Assembly (NCBI GenBank): GCA_949298065.1
Contig: CASFUZ010000002.1
Span: 79,185-143,184 of the forward strand
Source: an uncultured Pseudomonadota bacterium
GTDB taxonomy: Bacteria; Pseudomonadota; Alphaproteobacteria; RF32; CAG-239
Length of the DNA stretch: 64,000 bases
Direction of reading: 5' to 3'
Below are positions 27,594 through 35,563 of this stretch, piece by piece (positions within the stretch are counted from its first letter, which is position 1; every line of letters begins with the position of its first letter). Made by a program: the position numbers and the translations under genes. The notes under the pieces were generated by a model. The model saw nothing but the letters and a program-made list of their open reading frames with translations, had not been told where the DNA came from and made no database searches.

Positions 27594-28226
27594 TCAAAGC
27601 TGCTTTTCCAGATTCAAAACCAACTCTTGCAAAAAAGGGACTGTTTTTTCTATAACCTTTTTCGGAAACTCCTGAAAGTCTCTGTATTCTCGTCCGATTT
27701 CCAACTGCAAAGCCAATGGTTTTCCCGTAAACATCTGCATACGCGCGGTCAAGGCCTTCATTCCGGCAATTCCGGAATAATGGGGATGATTAAGAACCTT
27801 ACGCAGTCCATATTTCTCCCCAATAATGCCAACGGCATTAACGGCTTTTTGATATGCATCAGCTTCCAATAATCCCGTGCCAACAGCTAACTCAAAATCC
27901 TCATGGTCCACCATTCCGTGAATATCTAAAAAGAACTTTTCTCCGATATTCTGCACCTTAATAAATTCATCGGCTAAATATTCTTTATCCTGATATGATG
28001 TGCGAATAAGGGTTGAGATTTTGCATTTTTCGCCGACAAAATCCACCAACGCTCCGGTAAATAAATCTGCGGATTTCACTTTGCCGTTAAGATGTGTTTT
28101 AACTGCATGCGGTGCCGACAAAACAAGCTTTGAGCTTCTATCCGTAAAAACAAAAGCCTCATCTCCACACCCAAAACCATTGTTTTGGATATATCTATCA
28201 TTTAGTTCCGAAAGTCTGCTTAACAT
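27594..28226 (-). CDS. N-formylglutamate amidohydrolase-like protein
   Basis: The 210-residue protein resembles the N-formylglutamate amidohydrolase superfamily, zinc-dependent hydrolases of formyl-amides. Supporting motifs are LVLSAPHAV near residue 35 (SAPH in the family), FLDIHGMVDHE (DLHG), and LALQLEIGREYRD (the LQIEI.R end motif). It is shorter than characterised HutG-type enzymes and the substrate cannot be read from sequence. Its ATG is 8 bases after the stop of the ADP-dependent sugar kinase gene, so they form an operon. Confidence 0.6.
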   Translation of the reverse strand: MLSRLSELNDRYIQNNGFGCGDEAFVFTDRSSKLVLSAPHAVKTHLNGKVKSADLFTGALVDFVGEKCKISTLIRTSYQDKEYLADEFIKVQNIGEKFFLDIHGMVDHEDFELAVGTGLLEADAYQKAVNAVGIIGEKYGLRKVLNHPHYSGIAGMKALTARMQMFTGKPLALQLEIGREYRDFQEFPKKVIEKTVPFLQELVLNLEKQL

Positions 28227-28234
28227 AACACCGA

Positions 28235-29632
28235 CTATCTGGCAGCCAATAACGAAAGCGACGAGATTGTGTCGCCCATACCAACCAAGGTCAGAGGCTT
28301 CTCAACAATAATTGTCGGCAAAGCAATCAGCTCAAAACCTTCATAAGCAGCCAAACCTGTTTCAAGTAAATCAGAGCTTTTAACATAATCAGCCAACTTT
28401 GCCAGTTCGTTTAACCCGATATCCGAAACCTCCTGCCCTTGCGCCCATAACAAGTTCTCAGCTTTATTGATGTTTCCCGTACCGGCTTTTCCGGCTGCAA
28501 CTGTAGCCGCCAACATCATCCCGCGCAAATTTGCTTCCGGCGAAATCTTAAAACCCTCATCTTGCAAAGTCATATATAACCCAAACATATGCAGCTGGAT
28601 TCTGGGGGCTTTCAGATGTTTCTTAATCTTAAACAACGCCTTAAACATATTCACTGAGTTCGGCTTGGCATTGCATTCTTTGGCCAAATCTTCTTCACCG
28701 ATAACTTCCAGAATATCCATCGCCTCACGCTCATTGATGCCTATAGAATCAACAATCGGTGCAATTTTTTGTAACAAAGCCTTGCGTACGGCAATATCTT
28801 GCGTAGATGCAATTTCCAAATGGATTAAGCTTCCCTGCTCCTTCCAGCTTTTAATAACCGGCAAAATATCATCCTGCAGCTTAACACCGTTATTTTGCTC
28901 GGTTAAGGCATGGAAACCGGAAAGCACAATATATTCAGCCTTGTCTTTTGCCAAAGCCTTAACAAAATTCTCATCCACCACCAGTTTAAGGTTCAATGGG
29001 TCATAAGTTGCAATAAAGCGGTTAGACTTCGGGCAAACAAATTTCTGCCCATCCAAAACAACCTCATCACCCTTATCAAATTCAATAATCCAGTGGATGA
29101 GTGGAATATCTTTGGCTCTGTCAATTTCTGAAGCCGGTTTTTCTGCACCTTTTTCATCAAAAGAAACCAAATTTTTTAATGGCAAAAACTGCTCTGCCTG
29201 AAGCTTAGGCAAAGAGTTTGTATGCGCCACCACCTTCTGCACACCGACCACAGCCAAAACATTGGCAACAATACCGCCTTGCCCGCCCATTTGCAAACGA
29301 TCATAGCCCAGATTTTCCACCATCCAGTCATAAATTGCTTTATCTTCGGTCAACCACTCTTCGGCAATACCGTTCTTAAAGCACTTAAAGATTCCCTTAA
29401 CCACATCAGAAGGGGCTAATAACTTGGTATGTTCAATACGCTCCAAGTCCTGCAAAGAGAGCTTTTGCTTAGCAGCTAGTTTTTCCAAGTCCTTACCCTT
29501 AATCTTCAACACGGCATCAATATTTGTATTAAAAGCCGTCGCCGCAGACCTAACTTCACGGATTCGCTGTAATGTTTCGGGAACTTGTTTAAACTTCTCT
29601 GACCAAACTTTTTTAAGCATATTGTTTTCCAT
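28235..29632 (-). CDS. ADP-dependent phosphofructokinase/glucokinase family protein
   Basis: This family (ADP_PFK_GK), best known from Thermococcales glycolysis and as ADP-glucokinase in animals, phosphorylates glucose or fructose-6-phosphate with ADP. Family features are AFNTNIDAVLKI near the N-terminus, QMGGQGGIVANVLAVVGV, IIEFDKGDEV, LSGFHALTE, the NEREAM metal-binding type motif, and the C-terminal catalytic GMGDTISS. The 465-residue length fits. GGAGAGGG precedes the ATG at 29632. Glucokinase and phosphofructokinase activity cannot be told apart by eye. It leads a two-gene operon with the amidohydrolase-like gene. Confidence 0.85.
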   Translation of the reverse strand: MENNMLKKVWSEKFKQVPETLQRIREVRSAATAFNTNIDAVLKIKGKDLEKLAAKQKLSLQDLERIEHTKLLAPSDVVKGIFKCFKNGIAEEWLTEDKAIYDWMVENLGYDRLQMGGQGGIVANVLAVVGVQKVVAHTNSLPKLQAEQFLPLKNLVSFDEKGAEKPASEIDRAKDIPLIHWIIEFDKGDEVVLDGQKFVCPKSNRFIATYDPLNLKLVVDENFVKALAKDKAEYIVLSGFHALTEQNNGVKLQDDILPVIKSWKEQGSLIHLEIASTQDIAVRKALLQKIAPIVDSIGINEREAMDILEVIGEEDLAKECNAKPNSVNMFKALFKIKKHLKAPRIQLHMFGLYMTLQDEGFKISPEANLRGMMLAATVAAGKAGTGNINKAENLLWAQGQEVSDIGLNELAKLADYVKSSDLLETGLAAYEGFELIALPTIIVEKPLTLVGMGDTISSLSLLAAR

Positions 29633-29654
29633 AACCCTCTCCGCTAATTTTATT

Positions 29655-29690
29655 TAAAATAACGGCCGACAGAAAACTGTCAGCCGCCAA
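29655..29690 (-). terminator. Intrinsic terminator after hemY
   Basis: GGCCGACAG (29664-29672) pairs with CTGTCAGCC (29677-29685), with one G.U pair on the minus strand and a T-rich tail. It separates hemY from the sugar-kinase operon. Confidence 0.6.
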
Positions 29691-29698
29691 ATTTTTAA

Positions 29699-31129
29699 TT
29701 ATTCGTCGTTATCATCATCTGATGCCTGAACCTCAACGATTGCCTCGTTTTCAGGTTTCTCAACATACAAGCGCCAATGGCTCAAACCAAAGGAACCGCA
29801 TTTCGGACAAATCGGCTGCCATTCTTCTGTAGCATGACCACACTCATCACAAACCCACATTGCATCATCTGCACAGGTTGCTTCTTTCTTTTTCCATTTA
29901 GCCGCTTCTTTTTTATCATTATTGCTAAGCTTTTCATATTGAGCAATCATCTTAGCCAGCTTTTTGGTCGCCGGATTATTGATCAAGAACATCTCAATCT
30001 CAGCTTTAGCCTTACCCCAAAGTCCGGCCTCCGTAGCCAGCTCAGCCAACAACAGATTATTCAAAGACGGGCGCAAAGCATTTGTCTGGGCCAAAGTCTC
30101 AACACGCTGAATTTTTGCGGTAATATCATCTTTCGGATAAAGTTTTAAATATTCATAAGCAACATCAGCTGTCGGATTCTTATTCCAAGCATTCAACAAA
30201 ATTTTGGCAGCTTTACGATACTGATTGTCATTAGCGTTATAATATTTAGCCATTGCAATCGCGGCAGGAACCAAAGTTTCATCGCACTCAATTGCCTGAG
30301 AACACAAACGGAAGAAGTTAACATCATCACCTTTTTTCTGTGCCTCCAAAGCCATCTCATATAATACAATGGCTCTCAGGCGCTTAAATTTTGTGTTTGG
30401 AATAATTTTTTTCTTATTTCCCGATTCCAAAACCTGCAAAGCGCCATCCCAATCCCCGGCCTTGGCACGGAGTTCAAAAGCACTTTCAATAACCCAATAC
30501 AAGTCCTGACGAAGTTCAAAAGCTTTGTTAGCCGTAGCCAATGCCTCGGCAAATTCTTTTTTCTGCATCTGAGCTTCAACGGCAGCTTTCATACCAACCA
30601 GACGAATATCATCATTCTTCATAATCTTGGCAGACAGCTTTTCCATCTTGTCAAAGTCTTTTTCACCCTTATAAATCTTCATCTTCAAGAGGTCAATAAT
30701 CGGGTCATTGCCAATCAGTTTTTTCAAAGCGCGCAAGTTAATCCGAGCTTCCTTCATATCACCGGCGGTAATACTTGTCATTGTGCGCAAAACCAACAAA
30801 AGTGAGTTATCAAAGTCGTGGCGGTCAATAACGATTTTTTCGCTGATTTTGTCAGCCAAAACATTAATTGCCTCACCCTCGTTTACCATATTTCCGAGAT
30901 TATAACGGTACGTTTCTTTCACCTGAGCCATAACCAGCTTGCGCAAGATTCTGTTCAAGAAATCAACCACCGCCACAAAGACCAACACCAACAGCATGGC
31001 CTCGGGAATAGAAAACCGATTAACATACCCGCGCCAATCAACGGTAATCACGCTGTTTTTGTCTGACATCCACACCGCCAGCGTAAAAATCAGACCGATA
31101 AAGATAAAAGATGATATTTTTCTAGTCAT
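29699..31129 (-). CDS. hemY: HemY-like TPR membrane protein
   Basis: HemY-like proteins are inner-membrane TPR proteins linked to heme synthesis by genetics, with no known enzyme activity. The 476-residue protein has two N-terminal membrane helices (about residues 7-24 and 42-62), helical repeats across the middle, and a C-terminal zinc ribbon (CDECGHATEEWQPICPKCG) before an acidic tail. It overlaps mic60 by 8 bases. The mic60-hemY pair is an established alphaproteobacterial arrangement, normally behind hemC/hemD, which are not present here. Confidence 0.85.
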   Translation of the reverse strand: MTRKISSFIFIGLIFTLAVWMSDKNSVITVDWRGYVNRFSIPEAMLLVLVFVAVVDFLNRILRKLVMAQVKETYRYNLGNMVNEGEAINVLADKISEKIVIDRHDFDNSLLLVLRTMTSITAGDMKEARINLRALKKLIGNDPIIDLLKMKIYKGEKDFDKMEKLSAKIMKNDDIRLVGMKAAVEAQMQKKEFAEALATANKAFELRQDLYWVIESAFELRAKAGDWDGALQVLESGNKKKIIPNTKFKRLRAIVLYEMALEAQKKGDDVNFFRLCSQAIECDETLVPAAIAMAKYYNANDNQYRKAAKILLNAWNKNPTADVAYEYLKLYPKDDITAKIQRVETLAQTNALRPSLNNLLLAELATEAGLWGKAKAEIEMFLINNPATKKLAKMIAQYEKLSNNDKKEAAKWKKKEATCADDAMWVCDECGHATEEWQPICPKCGSFGLSHWRLYVEKPENEAIVEVQASDDDNDE

Positions 31130-32153
31130 AATCGGTTTCTCCTTTAATATAGTTCACTTTCATCAGCGCCAAAGAGTGAGCCGAAATTTGGCTCACTGCC
31201 TTATCAAACTCCAATCTTGCCTGAGCTTCAGCCAACCAACCATTCAACAATGCGGCTGTTTTGGCATCTTTTTGCTCAACTTCTGTTAACAAAGCCATAG
31301 CTTTTTCAAATTTTCCTTCATCAACCAAGCCCTTGGCTTTTTCAAGCAACTTATCTTCTTCAAACTCGGGTGCGTCTTTTTTGGTTTTCTTAACCTTAAT
31401 AATTTCGTTGAGCTTGCTGTTTAGTCTGTCTTTCCATGTTTTTGTAAATTCTGCTTTTTGCTGAGCAACCGCCTCTTCATAAAGAGCATCAAATTCAGCA
31501 ATCAAAGCCGTCTTAGACTTAATCCCCTGCGGCGCATATTTCACAATCTCTGCCACGGAAGCGCTGATTTGCGCATCCCCTTTGGCCAAGATATCCAAAA
31601 CTTCGGCTTCATAAGCAAAAGGCTCGCCTTTTTCGGCAGTATCCTTGACCATCATGGTCGCACTCAAAATCAAAGCACCGTCATCCGAGATTTTGGTAAG
31701 CTTGCCGATTTGTGCTTCCGCCTTATCCAGTCTGGTCAAAAGACCCAAAACCAAAGCCACGTCTGCCTTAGAGTTAATCACGTTCAGATTCTGTTTTTCA
31801 ATAACTGCCAAGCGGTCTTTCATCATCGCCAAATCCGCATCATCAATCATCACCGTTGCGGTTGCAGGCCCCTGATTCTCCAAACGATATTGCATTTGCG
31901 CCAGTTGCTGTTGCAAAGCATTAACTTCCTGCTGCAAAATCTCCAACTGAGTCGGCCCTTGCGGTTCATTTTTGCCCAAACGCTCAATGGCATAATCATA
32001 AACCCGAACCAGCGTTTGCGGATAAAGCGAAGCCCCAACCACAGCCAAAACCACAATCATCCAAAAAAACAACTTAAATTTAGAAATTTTTGCTTTCGGA
32101 AGTTCTTTTTCCTCCGGCTGTTTTTTCTCTGCAAGCTCTTCGGTTTTGACCAT
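31122..32153 (-). CDS. Alphaproteobacterial Mic60/mitofilin-like protein
   Basis: Mic60 homologues shape intracytoplasmic membranes and are related to the mitochondrial cristae-junction protein. The 343-residue protein has a Lys/Glu-rich cytoplasmic start, one membrane helix (about residues 28-45), a Gln-rich coiled coil (about 68-92), more helical segments, and a C-terminal mitofilin-like region (about 260-335: AKGLVDEGKFEKAMALLTEVE). Identification rests on this layout together with the coupled hemY. It is divergent from tsaD. Confidence 0.7.
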   Translation of the reverse strand: MVKTEELAEKKQPEEKELPKAKISKFKLFFWMIVVLAVVGASLYPQTLVRVYDYAIERLGKNEPQGPTQLEILQQEVNALQQQLAQMQYRLENQGPATATVMIDDADLAMMKDRLAVIEKQNLNVINSKADVALVLGLLTRLDKAEAQIGKLTKISDDGALILSATMMVKDTAEKGEPFAYEAEVLDILAKGDAQISASVAEIVKYAPQGIKSKTALIAEFDALYEEAVAQQKAEFTKTWKDRLNSKLNEIIKVKKTKKDAPEFEEDKLLEKAKGLVDEGKFEKAMALLTEVEQKDAKTAALLNGWLAEAQARLEFDKAVSQISAHSLALMKVNYIKGETDYD

Positions 32154-32264
32154 TTCTCAATCCCTTTGCTGATAATTCTTGGCAATTTTTCAATTATAGT
32201 TTATTACTATGCTTATAATGTATTAAGATTTTACAAAAACTGCAACAAATTTTGGGATTTTCAG

Positions 32265-33341
32265 ATGATAGTTTTAGGAATAGAAAGCAGTTGTGATGAA
32301 ACGGCAGCGGCTATTGTTAATGACAAGCGTGAGATTCTGGGCGAAAGCTTGCTTTCGCAAGAAGAACACAAAACTTTTGGCGGTGTTGTCCCGGAGATTG
32401 CCGCAAGAGCGCATTTGGAACATATTGACGAGATTATAGAGCTCTGCGTCAAACGTGCCGGCATTAAGCTGGAAGATATTGATGCGATAGCCGCTTCTTC
32501 CGGCCCCGGCTTAATCGGGGGCGTTGTCGTTGGCGTAATGGCTGGAAAAGCCTTGGCTCTGGCCTTAAATAAACCTTTTGTTGCCGTCAATCATCTGGAA
32601 GGACACGCCCTCGCCGCCCGCCTAACCAGCGATGTAAAATATCCCTATTTATTGCTTTTGGTTTCCGGCGGACACTGCCAGATTCTGGTTGTTAAGGATG
32701 TCGGCGAATATGAGCGCTTAGGCACCACCATTGATGACGCTGCCGGCGAGGCTTTTGACAAGGTTGCCAAAATGTTGGGCTTAGGCTACCCCGGCGGCCC
32801 AATGATAGAAAAGATGGCGGCAGTCGGCAATCCGGACAGATTCGTTTTGCCACGTCCGCTGATTGGCTCCGGCGATTGCAACTTGTCTTTCTCCGGCTTA
32901 AAAACCGCCGTGCGCAAGATTATTGAATCTTATTCGGAAGATGGCAACATTGAGCACGCCATTATGCGTAAGCGCGAAGCGGCTGATATCTGCGCCGCTT
33001 TTCAGGTTGCCGCCACGGATTGTTTAACACGCAAGCTTGCCAAAGCCATCACCTATTTCAAGCAAAACTACCCTGAAGGCAAAGATTTGGTTGTCTCCGG
33101 CGGTGTTGCCGCCAACACTTTTCTGCGTGGCAAACTCAAAGAACTGGCTGATAAAAACGGTCTTGAGTTTTCTGCCCCGCCGGTTCGTTTTTGCACCGAC
33201 AACGGTGTGATGATAGCTTGGGCCGGCTTGGAGCGCTTTGCCAAAGGCTACACCAATGACCTGGACTTCAAACCCCGCCCGCGTTGGCCCCTAGACAGCA
33301 ATGCCCCCAAAGCGGCTGGTGCCGGAGGAGTAAAAGCCTGA
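32265..33341 (+). CDS. tsaD: tRNA N6-adenosine threonylcarbamoyltransferase TsaD
   Basis: TsaD transfers threonylcarbamate to A37 of ANN-decoding tRNAs, working with TsaB, TsaC and TsaE. The 358-residue protein shows the ASKHA fold: GIESSCDETAAAIV, the metal-binding NHLEGHALAARL, LVSGGHCQIL, DDAAGEAFDKVAKMLGLGYPGG, SGGVAANTFLR, and FCTDNGVMIAW. The ATG at 32265 matches the family start; the frame is open further upstream only as a shadow of mic60. tsaB is at 42140. The stop codon overlaps the nth start (TGATG). Confidence 0.96.
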   Translation: MIVLGIESSCDETAAAIVNDKREILGESLLSQEEHKTFGGVVPEIAARAHLEHIDEIIELCVKRAGIKLEDIDAIAASSGPGLIGGVVVGVMAGKALALALNKPFVAVNHLEGHALAARLTSDVKYPYLLLLVSGGHCQILVVKDVGEYERLGTTIDDAAGEAFDKVAKMLGLGYPGGPMIEKMAAVGNPDRFVLPRPLIGSGDCNLSFSGLKTAVRKIIESYSEDGNIEHAIMRKREAADICAAFQVAATDCLTRKLAKAITYFKQNYPEGKDLVVSGGVAANTFLRGKLKELADKNGLEFSAPPVRFCTDNGVMIAWAGLERFAKGYTNDLDFKPRPRWPLDSNAPKAAGAGGVKA

Positions 33342-33976
33342 TGCGTAATGCCAAAGAGATTCTTGAGATTATGGAAATCTTTAACCAGCGCGACCCCAAC
33401 CCGCGTTGCGAACTGGATTATAAAAATGCCTATACTTTGCTGGTTGCGGTTGTCTTGTCTGCTCAGTCTACGGACAAAGGTGTCAACAAAGCTACTAAGG
33501 CGCTGTTTGAAGTTGCCGACACACCGCAAAAAATGCTTAACCTCGGCATAGACAAACTCAAGGAATATATCAAAACCATCGGCTTGTTTAACAACAAAGC
33601 CAAAAGCATTATGGCTTTAAGTCAGGACTTGGTAGAAAAATACAACGGCGAAGTTCCGCACAACCGCGAAACCTTGGAAAGTTTGGCCGGTGTCGGACGC
33701 AAAACCGCCAATGTTGTCTTAAATGTTTGGTTTAATGAACCGGCTCTGGCTGTAGATACGCATGTTATGCGCATATCTCATCGTCTGGACTTCTCTCACG
33801 GCAAAACTCCGTTAGAGGTAGAAAAGGACTTACTGAAAGTTCTGCCCACAAATTATGTCAAAAAAGCCAATCACTGGCTGGTTTTGTTTGGCAGATACAT
33901 CTGCAAAGCCCAAAAACCAAATTGTGCCGAATGCCCGATTGCCGCTTATTGCCACTCTGCGGATAAAAAAATATAG
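33341..33976 (+). CDS. nth: Endonuclease III (base excision repair glycosylase/lyase)
   Basis: Nth removes oxidised pyrimidines and nicks the abasic site. The 211-residue protein has the helix-hairpin-helix LAGVGRKTANVVLN with the catalytic lysine, the catalytic aspartate in AVDTHVMRISHR, and the C-terminal [4Fe-4S] ligands C-x6-C-x2-C-x5-C (CKAQKPNCAECPIAAYC). The ATG at 33341 shares a base with the tsaD stop, so translation is coupled. Confidence 0.95.
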   Translation: MRNAKEILEIMEIFNQRDPNPRCELDYKNAYTLLVAVVLSAQSTDKGVNKATKALFEVADTPQKMLNLGIDKLKEYIKTIGLFNNKAKSIMALSQDLVEKYNGEVPHNRETLESLAGVGRKTANVVLNVWFNEPALAVDTHVMRISHRLDFSHGKTPLEVEKDLLKVLPTNYVKKANHWLVLFGRYICKAQKPNCAECPIAAYCHSADKKI

Positions 33977-34006
33977 TGCAAAGCCGCCTTTGAGGGCGGC
34001 TTGTTT

Positions 34007-34252
34007 TTAATCCACAAATTCTATTTTCAAACGTTTCTTCAAACAAAAACAAACATAATTCAACTCTCCGAAAAACCGAAATCCACCTCTTAAATGCGTA
34101 AACACAATTTTCGGCGGCAGCTTGCTTTTGCGGCAAAAATCTTCCACACTTAAACCTTGCTCAGTCAAAACCTGCCGAAAACCTTCCGCATAGCTCTGCC
34201 GCAACAATGCCAAATTTTGCTTTCTGATTTGTTTTAAGTCTCTCTGTGTCAT
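34007..34252 (-). CDS. Small XRE/Cro-type helix-turn-helix protein
   Basis: An 81-residue protein. AEGFRQVLTEQGLSVEDFCRKSKLPPKIVFTHLRGG fits a Cro/CI-type helix-turn-helix (LSVEDFCRKSKLPPKIVFTHL), followed by a C-terminal helix. It is probably a DNA-binding regulator; the target is unknown. GGAGGAAG, an excellent ribosome site, precedes the ATG at 34252. An HTH gene after tim44-mltA-smr is common in alphaproteobacteria. Here a structured RNA with a terminator lies immediately upstream, so expression may depend on readthrough. Confidence 0.7.
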   Translation of the reverse strand: MTQRDLKQIRKQNLALLRQSYAEGFRQVLTEQGLSVEDFCRKSKLPPKIVFTHLRGGFRFFGELNYVCFCLKKRLKIEFVD

Positions 34253-34272
34253 TTTCTTCCTCCGTAGTTTTG

Positions 34273-34313
34273 CAAAAAAACAAAACCGCCCTCTTACAAC
34301 AACAAGAGAGCGG
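34273..34313 (-). terminator. Intrinsic terminator upstream of the HTH gene
   Basis: CCGCCCTCTT (34286-34295) and AAGAGAGCGG (34304-34313) form a 10-bp stem, with a G.U pair on the minus strand, followed on that strand by TTTTG and seven T. It lies between the smr gene and the HTH gene, both on the minus strand. Confidence 0.8.
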
Positions 34314-34458
34314 AGGAGCTTCAAACTGTATACAGACAGCACGCTTATTCGTCCGCAAAAGCGGCTTATCTCGCGTCATCCTCCACAATGGGAGGTTATT
34401 ATAGGTTCTGTATAAGGAGCTTGAAGGCTCCGCCACAAGACTAACCACTCTTATGGCA
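34275..34458 (-). ncRNA. Structured RNA or riboswitch-like leader before the HTH gene
   Basis: About 180 bases run from a strong promoter to an intrinsic terminator. On the minus strand a closing helix pairs 34433-34428 with 34315-34310 and 34426-34421 with 34324-34319. An inner helix pairs 34414-34408 with 34335-34329. Two hairpins branch from it: 34395-34380 (CCTCC/GGAGG), and 34376-34341 with ACGC/GCGT and a CCGC-TTTT-GCGG tip. The closing helix and the terminator share 34310-34313, so they are mutually exclusive, as in an attenuator or riboswitch. No known family was recognised; the branched shape does not look like 6S RNA. Confidence 0.5.
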
Positions 34459-34464
34459 AGAGAG

Positions 34465-34492
34465 ATTATAAAGACCAATTCCTAATTTTCAA
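34465..34492 (-). promoter_or_regulatory. Sigma70-type promoter of the structured RNA
   Basis: On the minus strand TTGAAA (34492-34487) and a perfect TATAAT (34470-34465) are 16 bases apart, placing the transcript start near 34458, just before the first arm of the RNA fold. Confidence 0.6.
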
Positions 34493-34500
34493 TAAAGATT

Positions 34501-35055
34501 TTATCTCTTGCGGCGCAACAAAATATACAAAGCACCGCTACCGCCGAGCTTAACATCCGGATGCCTAAAAGCCAAAATCAGCGGCCGTAATTCGCGACCA
34601 TTCAGCCATTGTGGCACTTTTTCTTTTAACAAACCTTTGAAAGCCAAAATATCTCTTTCTTCATCATGCGCCAAGCCCTTGCCGGTAATAATCAGCACAC
34701 AACGCTTTTGCGCCAAATAGGCTTTTTTAATAAAATCAGACACGGCATTATAAGCACGCTCTTCCGTATAACCATGCAAATCAAGCGTTGCTTTTATGGC
34801 AAAATCACCGCGCTTAAATCTTCTGGCGGTAGCTCCGTCAATATCCGCCAAACTTCCCTCACGCAGCTCGCCTAAATCATTACCGTGATAAACCTCGTTC
34901 ATCCGAATTGTCGGCTCAACTTCTTTAATAACCACGCTTTTAAGCGGCGGCTCCGGCGGTTGGTCAAGACGTTCCACTTCTCCGGCGATTTCTGCCCAAA
35001 AATCCTTATCTTCTGGGGTTGGTTCTTGACCTTGTTTTAGCTTTTGCATTTTCAT
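34501..35055 (-). CDS. Smr-domain protein
   Basis: Smr domains are small nuclease-like folds related to the MutS2 C-terminus. The first 80 residues are charged and disordered-looking; the Smr domain covers about residues 90-182 with ATLDLHGYTEERAY, VLIITGKG, VPQWLNG, and GGSGALYILLRRKR at the end. TLDLHG and TGKG are the hallmark motifs. The gene overlaps the end of the upstream membrane-protein gene by about 50 bases and belongs to the tim44-mltA-smr operon. Confidence 0.85.
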   Translation of the reverse strand: MKMQKLKQGQEPTPEDKDFWAEIAGEVERLDQPPEPPLKSVVIKEVEPTIRMNEVYHGNDLGELREGSLADIDGATARRFKRGDFAIKATLDLHGYTEERAYNAVSDFIKKAYLAQKRCVLIITGKGLAHDEERDILAFKGLLKEKVPQWLNGRELRPLILAFRHPDVKLGGSGALYILLRRKR

Positions 35056-35563
35056 CAGGAGCTTCTTCTTTCTTCTCTTCTTTTTCTTCTTTGGGTTCTT
35101 CTTTATGTTCGGTCATAAACTCCGAAAAATTCAAAACCACAAAATCTTTCCAATCTCCTTCCGGCGAAACACAACCAAGCTTTTTGTTCTCGGCATTAAC
35201 AAAAACCAAACCGCCAAAATTCCACAAAGCATCACAATGCTCATATCCGGTTGTGATATAACGCTTGGTGCGTTCAATCAGCCGCCGATAAATCTTTTTC
35301 TTAAAATAAACGCTATAAACCGAAATCATTGCCACAATAAACAGCAAACCGAACAATACGCCGACAGAAAAAATCAGCAACAACCCAAGCAAAACCGGAA
35401 TCAAAATCGGCAACAAACTTTCCCAAGGGTCATAAACCGGCGACCCCGGACGATTTATCTTGCCATAATCCAAATAAATCCGCAGCTTATCATTCTCAAT
35501 AGCTTTGTTCAAAGCCTTATAAATCAGCATATCTGCTTTGCTTATCCGTTTATGCTCAGTCAT
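35006..35563 (-). CDS. Membrane protein of unknown function between mltA and smr
   Basis: No family was recognised. The 185-residue protein has a helical cytoplasmic start (KADMLIYKALNKAIEN), two closely spaced membrane segments (about residues 47-90), a soluble domain with NFGGLVFVNAENKKLGCV, and a Lys/Glu-rich tail. The ATG at 35563 overlaps the mltA stop by 8 bases and the end overlaps smr, so it is embedded in the operon and translationally coupled on both sides. Confidence 0.7.
   Translation of the reverse strand: MTEHKRISKADMLIYKALNKAIENDKLRIYLDYGKINRPGSPVYDPWESLLPILIPVLLGLLLIFSVGVLFGLLFIVAMISVYSVYFKKKIYRRLIERTKRYITTGYEHCDALWNFGGLVFVNAENKKLGCVSPEGDWKDFVVLNFSEFMTEHKEEPKEEKEEKKEEAPDENAKAKTRSRTNPRR

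Noticed and set aside
31458-32264. Long upstream extension of the tsaD frame
   Set aside because: It is antisense to mic60; TsaD family sequence and length begin at the ATG at 32265.
34275-34458. 6S RNA as identity of the structured RNA
   Set aside because: Size, promoter and terminator would fit, but the fold has a branched interior rather than one long rod with a central bubble, and the neighbours are not those usual for ssrS.
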